Shown here piece after piece: positions 8,665 through 17,688 of a stretch of 64,000 bases of DNA. The position numbers and the translations under genes were made by a program. The DNA comes from Methylobacterium sp. NMS14P. Its GTDB lineage: Bacteria > Pseudomonadota > Alphaproteobacteria > Rhizobiales > Beijerinckiaceae. Positions within the stretch are counted from its first letter, which is position 1. Every line of letters starts with the position of its first letter. The notes under the pieces are model-generated. The model was not told the origin of the DNA, did not search any database, and saw only the letters and a list, made by a program, of their open reading frames with translations. The DNA lies in NCBI RefSeq assembly GCF_028583545.1, contig NZ_CP087106.1, positions 1,426,001 through 1,490,000 on the forward strand, read 5' to 3'.

Positions 8665-9524
8665 GTATCCTCGACAAGCTCTTCCCCCGCCGGGCTCGCT
8701 CAGCTGCCCCGCTCGCTTCTGGCGAGATTGCGGTCGAGATCGAGGCTCGCAAAGCCGCCCGATCCGCGGCTCAAGCCCGGATCGCCGCCGCCGCTTCGAA
8801 CCGCGCCGCCGCGTGCGAAGCCCTCGATGCGCCCGGCATCGTCGCCGCCGAGGCTGACGCTGTGCTTGCTCGCGCCGAGGTTGAGGTCGCCGATCACGCG
8901 ATCCGCGAGCTTCAGACCGCCCACGCCGAAGCTCTTCAGGTCGAGCAGCGCGAGGCATTCCACGTCGACGTAGCCGCGGCTACCCATCAGGGCGAAGCCG
9001 TAGAAGCCCGGCTCATGGCCGAGTACGATGCCGCCGCCGCAGCTCTGGCGTCGATCCTGGCGGATCTCTCGGATTATTACGACTCCGCTACGGCGCTGAG
9101 GCATCGCGCTCGCGAACTTGGCGAGACGATCGACCTGCCGGCCCCGCAGGCCTGCCGCGCCGCCCCGCCCCGCTGGCGCGCGTCCTGGCCGAACCCCGAG
9201 GGAGCGCATCTCGGCCGGGTGCAAGGCCCTCCTGAAGATGCTCCGCGCGGTTCGGTCCGGTGGGTCGACGGGGAACCCGTCCCGTTGCGCGAGGGCGTAA
9301 CGGTCGAGCGCCGTCCCGTTGAGGGTCTGGATTCGATCCTCGACGTGATCCGGCAATTGCCGCCTCTTCGTTATGGCGAAGCTGCGCACTGGCCGCGGCC
9401 TGTCCCTGTCGAGAGGGTCGTCCTCGGCGGTTACGTCGACCGTACTCGGCCTCGGAAGCATGCGCCCATTCCGGCGCTCGTACCCTCTCCGCACGACGAC
9501 CCGCGACGCGATCGCGAGCGGTAG
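8661..9524 (+). CDS. Coiled-coil hypothetical protein
   Basis: 287 residues from a GTG that overlaps the upstream stop. Residues 20-155 are Ala/Glu/Arg-rich helix, predicted to form a long coiled coil. The C-terminal half is Pro/Arg-rich and probably disordered, apart from GLDSILDVIRQLPPL. It is not recognised. Its position after an HTH gene and before another small helical gene suggests a phage- or plasmid-derived operon. Confidence 0.55.
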   Translation: MSILDKLFPRRARSAAPLASGEIAVEIEARKAARSAAQARIAAAASNRAAACEALDAPGIVAAEADAVLARAEVEVADHAIRELQTAHAEALQVEQREAFHVDVAAATHQGEAVEARLMAEYDAAAAALASILADLSDYYDSATALRHRARELGETIDLPAPQACRAAPPRWRASWPNPEGAHLGRVQGPPEDAPRGSVRWVDGEPVPLREGVTVERRPVEGLDSILDVIRQLPPLRYGEAAHWPRPVPVERVVLGGYVDRTRPRKHAPIPALVPSPHDDPRRDRER

Positions 9525-9541
9525 CCGGCACCGTTCATAAC

Positions 9542-9570
9542 CCCGCGCCGAGCATCAAAGTCGGCGCGGG
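9542..9570 (+). terminator. GC-rich hairpin between small genes
   Basis: CCCGCGCCGA and TCGGCGCGGG form a perfect 10-bp stem with a 9-nt loop. There is no T tract, so it may be an attenuator, an RNA-stability hairpin or a weak terminator. Confidence 0.5.
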
Positions 9571-9593
9571 TTCGGGATAGAGGAGAGCGAGAC

Positions 9594-10013
9594 ATGTTCG
9601 ATAGTGAGATCAAGATCGAGGTCGAGCGGCGCCTTCAAAAGGCGTGCGACGATCGAGCCAGGGAAGGCCTTCCGCCGCCCGTAAGCGTCGATGCGCTTCG
9701 GGCTGTCGTTCGAAGCGACCTTCTTCGGGAGGTCGAGGCGGCACGGGTCAGAGGTAAGGCCGCCACGGTGAAGACGATCGCCGCTTTGAAGCCGACGCTG
9801 AAAGCGACTGCTCCGTCGCTCCCCAAGCCTAAGCCCGCGTCGCCGCAGTCCGCAACGGGGCGGCTCATTGAGTTGGCCGAGAAGATGGACCTTCGGGAGC
9901 CCGTGTTCCCCTCGCTCCGTGAACCCGCCAGGAAGCCGGCACTGGTCGTCGACCCGGCTGAGACGGCCGCTCAGGCGATTCTCAGAGCCGGGCGGATCGC
10001 GCGGGGAGGGTAG
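9594..10013 (+). CDS. Hypothetical phage-type protein
   Basis: 139 residues with an SD-like GAGGAG about 8 bases before the ATG. The N-terminal 60 residues are helical and charged (FDSEIKIEVERRLQKACDD). A Pro/Lys linker follows, then a second helical part ending AAQAILRAGRIARGG. It is not recognised. Codon use and GC match the two genes before it. Confidence 0.5.
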   Translation: MFDSEIKIEVERRLQKACDDRAREGLPPPVSVDALRAVVRSDLLREVEAARVRGKAATVKTIAALKPTLKATAPSLPKPKPASPQSATGRLIELAEKMDLREPVFPSLREPARKPALVVDPAETAAQAILRAGRIARGG

Positions 10014-10425
10014 GCGAGCGATACCGGGCGACGGCTGCGATCGTGGCCCTCTGCGTTTGGCTGTCATATAGAAGGCCATGGGGCGGGTTCGTGCATTGCG
10101 GCGGAGGTTAGCGTTTAGCGCCGCTGGGGACCCGCGGCCAAATCAACCCCAAGCATGGTGAGCTCGGCGGATTGCTGTTTGACGACCCCGGGCTTTGCGA
10201 TGATGCTGCGGTGAGAGTTCGTGCAAGCAAGTCGGTGGCAAATAGGTTTGTGACGCGGCTCGGACCACCTTTGAGTTCAAGTCGCAGCTTCAATGACTAT
10301 GCCGCCCGCTCATTTGACAGCGCTCTGATCCTCTAAGCAATCAAGTGAAAAATCTATAGATAGTCCCAAGCAATGTAATGTTGATAGTTCCAATCATTGT
10401 TATCAGAGAACCGAGTAGGGGTGAC
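10014..10425 (+). other. Intergenic stretch without a recognised gene
   Basis: No convincing frame on either strand. GC falls sharply after about 10,330, marking the edge of the low-GC DUF2971 gene and probably its promoter (CTATAGATAG near 10,360). Confidence 0.5.
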
Positions 10426-11409
10426 ATGCAAATATCCTCAGGCGGCCGTAGAAGTATCGATGAAACCGAATATGAAGAAATGATAAAAATAGTTGCGTCA
10501 CAAGTTGATAGTTTCGCCGCCGAGTGTCGAGATCAGATAGAAGATACCAGTATAAAATCAATCCTTTCGAGTAGAAGCGAGAAAGTGTATCACTACACTA
10601 ACGACTATGGCCTGGAAGGAATTTTAAAAAAGAAGGAACTTTGGCTCACTGATATTTTCAGCCTCAACGACCCAACCGAATTATTGCACGGTCTCGATAT
10701 GTTTAGGGTGGCACTGGCGGAGCCACCAAATCTTGGAATCACTCGGTTAAATGATAAAATTAAAGAGCTCAACGAGTTAAATCCCGCACAGGTATTGCCG
10801 AGCTCCGCGAGATTCTTCGTGCTTTCGACCAGTTGGCATCGCAATGATCTCGGTCAATGGCGATCTTACGCCGATAATGGTCGCGGGTTCGCGTTAGAGT
10901 TTGATAGACTCGAGTTAAGCAAGCATTTCGATACGACTTTTCCAGGCGGTAAATATTATGCTGTCATATATGATGACGCAGACGTCATGAGCAAAATGGG
11001 AATAATCGCTCAGCGTGCAAAAAATATATTGCAAAATATAAGCAACGGACCACAGCGCTATGCAATCGACGACGCCGTTGACATGGTTATAGAAGAATCT
11101 CTTCGCGCCGCAACTGAGATCGCCTTATACTATAAACATAGCGGCTACAAAGATGAACAGGAATTTCGGTATGTAAACATTCCCGATGTAAAAACTGCAT
11201 TGATAGAAAACAGACGGAGACATTACGAGATCGTTGAGTATCAAGCCTTAAATTTGTCATCGCATATATCAAATATTGTCAGAGGAATTACCGTTGGACC
11301 ATCTGGCGGGGCCAACTCGAGAAAATTTGCAGCTGACGTATTACGTATCTACGGCGGCTCCGTTTCCAACATCCCAATTAGCAGCTCAAATATCCCTTAC
11401 AGAGGATAA
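10426..11409 (+). CDS. DUF2971 domain protein
   Basis: 327 residues from the ATG at 10426, chosen because AGGGGTGAC lies just upstream; the earlier ATG at 10378 has no SD. The family hallmarks are KVYHYTNDYGLEGIL, LWLTDIFSLNDPTE, WHRNDLGQWRSYADNGRG and YKDEQEFRYV. DUF2971 proteins occur in mobile and defence regions and their activity is not established here. The HYT...GIL element resembles the N-terminal motif of DarT-type ADP-ribosyltransferases, which is an inference from pattern only. Low GC marks it as acquired. Confidence 0.8.
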   Translation: MQISSGGRRSIDETEYEEMIKIVASQVDSFAAECRDQIEDTSIKSILSSRSEKVYHYTNDYGLEGILKKKELWLTDIFSLNDPTELLHGLDMFRVALAEPPNLGITRLNDKIKELNELNPAQVLPSSARFFVLSTSWHRNDLGQWRSYADNGRGFALEFDRLELSKHFDTTFPGGKYYAVIYDDADVMSKMGIIAQRAKNILQNISNGPQRYAIDDAVDMVIEESLRAATEIALYYKHSGYKDEQEFRYVNIPDVKTALIENRRRHYEIVEYQALNLSSHISNIVRGITVGPSGGANSRKFAADVLRIYGGSVSNIPISSSNIPYRG

Positions 11410-11496
11410 TTTTGACCGATATCAACCTTACGCGGTATGGCTTTACTTTTCGCCGAGCACCCATACCCCGTAGCGACTACAAGCTCCCGAGGGAGC

Positions 11497-11832
11497 GAGA
11501 AGGTCGCCGACGGATCGCACCCGCCCGTGTGGTTCGCGCTCGCCGAGGATCGCCCTCTCACATGCTTCGCCGCCATTCGGGTTTAGGGCTGGGCCTCGGT
11601 GCGGAAGGTAAAGGACGGCTAGACGACCGACGACCTGTTCGCCTTTCTGACGCCAGAGCCGAACGCCGAGGCCGGGTCGGTTCATCGCAAGGCGATGCCG
11701 GTGATCCTCACGAGGCCGGAGGAATGGGCGACGTGGCTTTCTGCGCCGTGGTCCGAAGCGAAGGAGCTTCAGCGATCGCTTTCCGATGGGGCGCTGATCG
11801 TGGTCGCACGGGGCGAGCGGCGAGACGGATGA
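11497..11832 (+). pseudogene. SRAP (YedK/HMCES-type) gene remnant
   Basis: One frame encodes the C-terminal half of an SOS response-associated peptidase: PPVWFALAEDRPLTCFAAIRV, then TTDDLFAFLTPEPNAEAG, VHRKAMPVIL, and EEWATWLSAPWSEAKELQ. In-frame TAG stops follow the V of AIRV and a later KDG, and the N-terminal half with catalytic Cys2 is missing. It is a decayed fragment of a gene that shields abasic sites in single-stranded DNA. Confidence 0.75.
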
Positions 11833-12149
11833 GACATGGGCCGTCCCTGCGTTCTAGAGCGTGCTCACGGCCCGCGCGCTGCTTGACGAGGCTCATTCGC
11901 GTGGCGCTAGCGGAGGCCCTTCACGGTCTCGCTAAATGGTCTACCGCCGAGACATGATTGCCCTCAGCGATCCTGCTGAGAAGCCGCCCTCGGGTTTCTC
12001 GCAAAGCCGAACACCGTCGCGAGCGGGCAGGGCGCCTAATTCACGCTTACCGAGAATGACCGTCGCGAGATGCGGCTTTCGGTCCGCGTGCTACCCGGGT
12101 GCTACCCGAAGCGATCCGCGATCGACCATTTTTGCACTAAGTCATTGAG
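11833..12149 (+). other. Intergenic stretch, no gene recognised
   Basis: Open frames here are short and show no family motif. The stretch ends at the left attachment repeat of the tRNA-Arg island. Confidence 0.5.
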
Positions 12150-12208
12150 AAGATTGGCGCACCCGACACGATTCGAACGTGTGACCTTTGCCTTCGGAGG
12201 GCAACGCT
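12150..12208 (-). repeat. Attachment-site repeat, distal copy (tRNA-Arg 3' half)
   Basis: 59 bases identical to 23,761-23,819, covering the T arm, variable loop, anticodon arm and 3' end of tRNA-Arg but not its 5' half. Identity stops abruptly on both sides. This is the displaced tRNA end left when the element integrated. Confidence 0.95.
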
Positions 12209-12501
12209 ACACCTAAGCTAAGATCACGGTTGGACGGCCGTTCGGTCCAGATACCCATTTCCAATCAATCTGTTACCGGCACACGCTACACGCACTCTAC
12301 GCGAACCTCAATCCCGCCTATCCGCACGATCCGGCCTATCGTTGTGACAGCGTTGTGACAGGGGAGGGGTCATACAGGGAGCCTGAGTCAACGATCCCGG
12401 CATGATAGGACGGGCGTGAGACGGTCGTTGGGAGGGAGCATCAGCCGACGATCCACGGACGGGCCCACGCCGTAACGGATCGTGGTTGGATGCCCCTTCC
12501 C
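12209..12501. other. Non-coding stretch inside the island end
   Basis: No convincing frame between the distal attachment repeat and the phosphatase gene. It contains the short direct repeat GTTGTGACAG (AGC) GTTGTGACAG near 12,343-12,361, which could be a binding site. Confidence 0.35.
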
Positions 12502-13086
12502 CTATCCCTCAACCTGTGTGAACGGTGCATCACTATCATCGCTCATCAGTCGCGGAGACAGTTGGCGAAACGACCAAGGGGCATCCGGCACCGCCCTATC
12601 GAACCGTAGGACCACGTCGAAGCGGTCAGGGTCCCATTTGGTCGGAACGCCGGGGATGGTCTGAGAGCCCTTGAGAGCCGGGATCAGGTCGGTGACGATG
12701 GCCTTGTGCTCCCAGAAGACGATCACCACCCCGGTAAGGCTCCGTATCTCATTCGCCAGTTCGTGCTCCTGTGAGACCCCGTAGTTGGCTCGGAGGGGCA
12801 GTTGCAGGCGTTCGGCCAAGGGCGTCGCGGTCTCAAACGGACGTTGGCTGAACTTAGCCTTCTTGAACACGGGCTCGGGCTTGGCCGCGTAGATGACGTT
12901 CGGCCTCGGGTAGTCGGCGCTGCATAGATCCGATCCGAACAATGCCGCCCATGCTCCGGCCCTTTGCCATCCCCGGATCACAAGAGACTTATCGTCCGCG
13001 GTGCCGTCTGCCGTGGTGCCATCCCCGGGGAAGCTACCACCGGGCTTCTCAGCGTGACGGATGAACATGACGGTCAGTGCGGACAT
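12502..13086 (-). CDS. Histidine phosphatase superfamily protein
   Basis: 194 residues. The RHG-type catalytic motif is FIRHAEKP near the N-terminus (H11), with a second active-site His in VIVFWEHKAI (about residue 127) and Arg/Glu residues (SQRPFETATPLAERL) in the expected place. The fold uses a phospho-His intermediate. The substrate is unknown. It is a cargo gene beside the distal attachment site and could act on a nucleotide or signalling molecule. Confidence 0.8.
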   Translation of the reverse strand: MSALTVMFIRHAEKPGGSFPGDGTTADGTADDKSLVIRGWQRAGAWAALFGSDLCSADYPRPNVIYAAKPEPVFKKAKFSQRPFETATPLAERLQLPLRANYGVSQEHELANEIRSLTGVVIVFWEHKAIVTDLIPALKGSQTIPGVPTKWDPDRFDVVLRFDRAVPDAPWSFRQLSPRLMSDDSDAPFTQVEG

Positions 13087-13455
13087 AGGGACTCAGTAGC
13101 TCGGGTCCGGACAGCTCAACCGCTGACCGGTGCCGGATAGCAAATAGCGCCCGTCTCCAAGCTGAGTAGGCTAGCGAACGACATGATTGGTGGACCAAAC
13201 AAGGAGGCTCGTACCCACAACGAACGCGCTACCAACCCGACGAAGGTGACAACGGGTGGCGACATACTTGGAAGATGGGCGCGTTCGGAGCCTGCATCGA
13301 AGGACGCTCAAGCGTTGTGATGACTAGCCATCGTGTCACATCGGTTGGCCGGCGATATGAGGCACCGACCCACGCGATGTTGGCGGACGCTATGACTCGG
13401 TTTCCGCTCACATAGCTCACCAGCTTTATGGTTATTTATCGGGATTTACAATAAA
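13087..13455. other. Non-coding stretch between phosphatase and OLD genes
   Basis: No supported gene. The last 40 bases before 13,456 are A/T-rich, lying downstream of the OLD gene and consistent with its 3' untranslated region. Confidence 0.4.
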
Positions 13456-15417
13456 TCATTGTCGCGATCTCGGACCCGCCTTCGACCTAGCTTTAGATTC
13501 AGCCGATATCGTCGGCAATGCGAGGCTACCAAGAATGCCATCAAAGATTTTTATTGCCTTGACCTCAGTTTCACCGAGATCCACATCAAAGTTCTTTTTA
13601 ATCAAAAGTTCTTGAAAGAGCAATGAGAGCCCACCCTTTGATTGATCTTTCCATCCTTGAGTTACAGCAAGTTGTTGGACTTCCTGGCTATAAAGTTCCT
13701 CAAAGGGCTTTCCAGCGCACTCCGGCTCAAATCGGGCAATCGTAAAGACCCGATCTTCATTCAACAAATGAGTGTCGCGGTACACTCTCGCGGCACGACG
13801 ACCAGCGCCATCGTCATCAAGCATAACTACGAAGTTTGTGCCCATACCTCTTAGCAAGCTAATGAGTGTCCCCGCCTCTGACGCAGATGGAGCCGGAATG
13901 ATTGCAAAGTCTTCGCGCTTAAATCTCTTTTGAAAGTACCTAAGCGGATGAAAATCATATTTTCCTTCTACAATCAGAGCATTCTTGCCGGGCAACAAGG
14001 GCCCGAAACTGAACTTAAGGGCGTCGAGCGCCGGCTGAAAATAGGAAACTCTCTCTGGGTTGGCAGCAACGAAGCTCCTATAGCGGCTCGCAATAATATT
14101 AGTTGCCTTTGTTTCCAAATCCACATCGTCATCTTCATCAAAATCGACTGCTGTATTCTCAACGATAACCGCCTTCTCGAGCCACATGGGATCAATCATG
14201 TAGTGACTATGCGTCGAATAAACAATATATTTATTCCCGGTCGCAATCCTAGAGAAACTTTCTAGAAGTTTTGTTTGAGCGCGAGCGTGTAGATTAGCGG
14301 CAGGTTCGTCAAATAAAAATATAGTGCCGCGCTCTGACTTTCTACTCGCCCGGAACTGAGTGAACAACAAGAACGTGAAAAACCATCGAAAACCCAATGA
14401 ACGCTCATGGATGGCAAAATCGTCCTCGCCATCATGTATGTAAAGCTTTAAATACGGGATATTCTTTGCTTCGGAATCGACTGACCATAGGACTCTGACG
14501 GTTTTACCGGCGACACTTTTCCCCGAGATTTCGTTCCAGGCTTCGAAGACAACACGCCCGATCTTCGAGGCAAGCCTGTTTGTGACTGCGTTGATTTGTG
14601 TTGCGGCATCCAAGCCGAGGAAAGTTGCTAGAAACTGCAACGGATTGGTTACTTCATCTCTATGCCGCGCAATACGATCGACAATATGCGTCTGCAATGA
14701 GATATTACTATGCAAGGAATCGGCAACATCCTGCAATACCTGTTTGAAATATCTATTTATGACCAAAGCTTGACTATTTTTCGCCCAACTTGGGTGGTCT
14801 TCAAGGTATATCCTATCAGGCATGTTGAACATGAAAGTGGGAAAGTATACAATCTTTGGAAACTTGCCACGCAAGAAATCAGTAGCAGCCTCCCATATCT
14901 CTTTATTTTGCCCACCCGATATCGGAATAACCTTTTTTCCTTTACCTTTCGTCCCTTGGAAAACAGGGCTCCATATGCTTTTAGTTGTCACATAATCGCT
15001 ATCTACATAGACGTAACACTTTTTGACATACATCGATCTTGGGCAGGTCTTTTTATCAATATGAACGTTGTGCTGTGCTAGCATAAACTCTGCCAAATCG
15101 TCGATATCAGAGTCGTCAATCAAAAGATTGGCCCTGATAGATATCTCGCCAGTAAAGTTGGGCTTGAGTGTCTTCGGGATTAGATCAGCTGCGCCTTGAC
15201 TATTAACAACGGTCCTGACAATATCTGATGTTTCACGATCAACGGATACGAAGTTGGATATTGCTTCCAATATGGTAGTTTTGCCACTCTCATTCAATCC
15301 AATAAGGGTCACAATATTCCCGGGGGCTTTGGTGCTTATTTCAACCCTGGTCTTATTGATTCCCTTAAAGTTCTCGATTTCAAAATCGACGATATTCACT
15401 TGGTACTCTCCGCCCAA
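13456..15417 (-). CDS. OLD-family ATP-dependent nuclease (AAA ATPase + Toprim)
   Basis: 653 residues. The N-terminal ABC/RecF-type ATPase has Walker A GLNESGKTT (G40-T48) and Walker B GTIFLFDEPAANLHARAQ. The C-terminal Toprim nuclease domain has E484 (LIVEGKYD) and D534-D536 (MLDDDGAG), the metal-binding set. OLD proteins are DNA nucleases used against phages, named after phage P2 Old. No UvrD-type GajB partner is adjacent, so it looks like a single-gene (class 1) OLD rather than Gabija. Low GC. It starts divergently from the resolvase, with about 200 bp between them. Confidence 0.9.
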   Translation of the reverse strand: MGGEYQVNIVDFEIENFKGINKTRVEISTKAPGNIVTLIGLNESGKTTILEAISNFVSVDRETSDIVRTVVNSQGAADLIPKTLKPNFTGEISIRANLLIDDSDIDDLAEFMLAQHNVHIDKKTCPRSMYVKKCYVYVDSDYVTTKSIWSPVFQGTKGKGKKVIPISGGQNKEIWEAATDFLRGKFPKIVYFPTFMFNMPDRIYLEDHPSWAKNSQALVINRYFKQVLQDVADSLHSNISLQTHIVDRIARHRDEVTNPLQFLATFLGLDAATQINAVTNRLASKIGRVVFEAWNEISGKSVAGKTVRVLWSVDSEAKNIPYLKLYIHDGEDDFAIHERSLGFRWFFTFLLFTQFRASRKSERGTIFLFDEPAANLHARAQTKLLESFSRIATGNKYIVYSTHSHYMIDPMWLEKAVIVENTAVDFDEDDDVDLETKATNIIASRYRSFVAANPERVSYFQPALDALKFSFGPLLPGKNALIVEGKYDFHPLRYFQKRFKREDFAIIPAPSASEAGTLISLLRGMGTNFVVMLDDDGAGRRAARVYRDTHLLNEDRVFTIARFEPECAGKPFEELYSQEVQQLAVTQGWKDQSKGGLSLLFQELLIKKNFDVDLGETEVKAIKIFDGILGSLALPTISAESKARSKAGPRSRQ

Positions 15418-15619
15418 CTAACGACGCTATTTCTAAAATGATTTTGGTTTGCGTTCTACGTCATGCAATCGGAGCGAGCCGTCTCGGCGAGTAAACGCTA
15501 GCAGCACAGTGGCGCGAGACAGTTCTGCCACCCAAACGGCGTCTTATTTGGGTTGCATGCACCGTTTCGAGACGGTATGATCGTTGGATCTAGATGCATA
15601 TGAGACGGATGCCTCGCCA

Positions 15620-16198
15620 ATGGCTATCTACGGTTACGCCAACGTGAGTTCATCATCTCAGAGTTTAGTGATTCAGCAAGAGGCATTGGAACGGTCAGGT
15701 TGTGACGTGATCCGTTCCGAGAAGGCGACAGGCACGAAGCTGGATGGCCGGCCCGAACTCGAAACAATCATCCAGTTCGCACGGCCCGGCGATGCAATAA
15801 CAGTTACACGAATCGATAGGCTCGCCAGATCGGTGCGGGACCTTGCCTCTATCGTTGCCCGGCTTGAGGCGAAGAATGTCTCCCTGAGGGTGCTTGAGCA
15901 GCCCATCGACACGTCCAGTGCCGCGGGGCGATGCTTTTTACAAATGCTTGGAGTTTTTGCCGAGTTCGAAACGGCCATTCGGCGAGAGCGTCAGCTTGAG
16001 GGTGTTGCGAAGGCCAAGGCCGAAGGGGTCTACAAGGGTCGGAAGCCCACTATCGATGCCGAACGGATCCGAGCACTTGACGCACAGGGGATCGGAGCGA
16101 GCGCCATTGCTAAAGAACTCAAAGTGTCGCGGGCGTCCGTGTACAGGCTGCTGCAAGGATCGGATCTGCATCCTCGCGCAGAAGAACCACGGGGTTAG
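15620..16198 (+). CDS. Serine recombinase (resolvase/invertase family)
   Basis: 192 residues from the ATG at 15620 (MAIYGYANVSSSSQSL). The frame opens 12 codons earlier, but this start matches the family. The catalytic Ser lies in YANVS. Conserved features are GDAITVTRIDRLARSVRDL, the Q-L-G-V-F-A-E-F-E linker and a C-terminal HTH (GASAIAKELKVSRASVYRLL). It catalyses site-specific strand exchange. It could resolve island multimers or invert a local segment; no invertible repeats are seen nearby. The Arg of the canonical YARVS is Asn here. Confidence 0.9.
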   Translation: MAIYGYANVSSSSQSLVIQQEALERSGCDVIRSEKATGTKLDGRPELETIIQFARPGDAITVTRIDRLARSVRDLASIVARLEAKNVSLRVLEQPIDTSSAAGRCFLQMLGVFAEFETAIRRERQLEGVAKAKAEGVYKGRKPTIDAERIRALDAQGIGASAIAKELKVSRASVYRLLQGSDLHPRAEEPRG

Positions 16199-16258
16199 AG
16201 GGCCTGATGCATGGCCGCATATCCGCAGAGCCCCGATGCGAGGACAAGGCCCTTCTGA

Positions 16259-17167
16259 ATGTCCGAGACGACCCGCGACCGTGCCTTAGGCACCTTCATC
16301 GGCCTTGCAGTCGGTGATGTCCTCGGGACCACGCTTGAGTTTGAGGCCAGGGACGCGAAGCCACCGGTCTATGACATGGTGGGAGGCGGCCCCTTCGATC
16401 TGCTCCCGGGACAGTGGACCGACGATACGTCCATGGCCCTCTGTCTCGCCGATTCACTCATAGCCTGCGGTGGCCTGAACGAACGCGATCTCATGGAACG
16501 GTTCTGTCGCTGGTATCAGGCTGGCGAGAACTCTTGCACGGGCGGTTGCTTCGATATCGGCATGACGACCCGGGAGGCCCTGGAACTGTTCCGACGCACT
16601 GGTGATCCATTGGCCGGTCCGACGGATGCCAGGACAGCGGGAAATGGTTCGATAATGCGGCTTGCTCCTGTGGCCCTCCGCTACTGGAACGATCCCGACG
16701 GCGTGAGGGACGTGAGTCGGCGTCAGAGCTATACGACGCACGGTGCTGATGAGGCCGTGGACGCCTGTGATGCCTTGGCGCTGGTGTTGGCCTCCCTCAT
16801 CGCCGGAAAGCCTCTCAGGGACGTTCTCTCAGAATCCTACGGGCCGTTCTGTTCTGGGGTTCAGACGGTCATGGATGGTTCGTATCGAGACAAGGAACGA
16901 TCCGCGATCCGATCCTCGGGCTACGTGATCCATACCCTTGAAGCGGCCCTTTGGTGCGTATCCGAGACGACGACGTTCAGGGATGCCGTGCTTCTGGCCG
17001 TGAACCTGGGCGACGATGCAGACACGGTAGGAGCTGTGACCGGGCAGATAGCGGGAGCGGCCTACGGTGTTTCGGCGATCCCTGAGGAATGGTTCAACCG
17101 GCTGGCCTGGAATGATCGTATGGTCGATACCGCACAACAGTTATACGAGACAAGCATCAGGGCGTGA
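16259..17167 (+). CDS. ADP-ribosylglycohydrolase (DraG-type)
   Basis: 302 residues matching the ADP-ribosyl-glycohydrolase fold, which removes ADP-ribose from proteins or nucleic acids. The two metal-binding motifs are intact: TDDTSM (T54-M59) and GDDADTVGAVTGQIAGAAYG (D252, D253, D255). The N-terminus (ALGTFIGLAVGDVLG) is typical. It ends convergently with, and overlaps by 11 nt, the unknown gene at 17157. On a defence island it may reverse ADP-ribosylation by a toxin or a phage enzyme; no transferase lies inside the island. Confidence 0.93.
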   Translation: MSETTRDRALGTFIGLAVGDVLGTTLEFEARDAKPPVYDMVGGGPFDLLPGQWTDDTSMALCLADSLIACGGLNERDLMERFCRWYQAGENSCTGGCFDIGMTTREALELFRRTGDPLAGPTDARTAGNGSIMRLAPVALRYWNDPDGVRDVSRRQSYTTHGADEAVDACDALALVLASLIAGKPLRDVLSESYGPFCSGVQTVMDGSYRDKERSAIRSSGYVIHTLEAALWCVSETTTFRDAVLLAVNLGDDADTVGAVTGQIAGAAYGVSAIPEEWFNRLAWNDRMVDTAQQLYETSIRA

Positions 17168-17654
17168 GGATTTCGAAATCTATGCCCGCGTGATCGTACG
17201 TCGCATCCCACTCACCACCATCTCGGAAGCGGAAGCCGAAGCATAGGGCATGATCCAGCCAATCAGTCTGTTCCTGCCAGTCGTATAGCTGGCCCGTGTC
17301 CGTGAACGTCCTGTCGAAAGTCATGTGGAACTCGGCATAGGCTGAGATGGTGGGAAGCGGGCCGTTCTCGAAGCTGCATGATAACAGTTGTATGGAACGC
17401 GCCGGGATGGTCTTCTCAGGATGCAGCAGGCCGTTCTGGCGATGTTCTGACTCCGGTTCAATCGTGGCGTAGAGCAACGGTTCAACGGTGCGCCTAACGA
17501 ACGCCCACTGATCCTTCTGCCACGATCTACGCCTTCCACGGTCCTTCCATAGTTCCTCGCACTGGATGAGAGCGGGCGGAAGGATGGGTGCTGGATCCTC
17601 TGAAAGGTCGGGCGAACCATTCTTAAGGCGGCCTATAATCGTCTGAGTGCGCAT
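17157..17654 (-). CDS. Unknown island protein
   Basis: 165 residues, no recognised family. It is Trp- and His-containing (WKDRGRRRSWQKDQWAF; HALCFGFRFRDGGEWDATYDHAG) with a predicted alpha/beta fold and no membrane helix. Its 3' end overlaps that of the ADP-ribosylglycohydrolase gene by 11 nt, so the pair is arranged tail to tail. A start at 17654 is the only ATG giving the whole frame. Confidence 0.6.
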   Translation of the reverse strand: MRTQTIIGRLKNGSPDLSEDPAPILPPALIQCEELWKDRGRRRSWQKDQWAFVRRTVEPLLYATIEPESEHRQNGLLHPEKTIPARSIQLLSCSFENGPLPTISAYAEFHMTFDRTFTDTGQLYDWQEQTDWLDHALCFGFRFRDGGEWDATYDHAGIDFEILTP

Positions 17655-17688
17655 ATTAAATCATATCACATATTTTGAAAAATCAAAC

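Noticed and set aside
13456..15417. Gabija system
   Set aside because: The OLD-type protein alone is present; no UvrD-like GajB helicase is adjacent.
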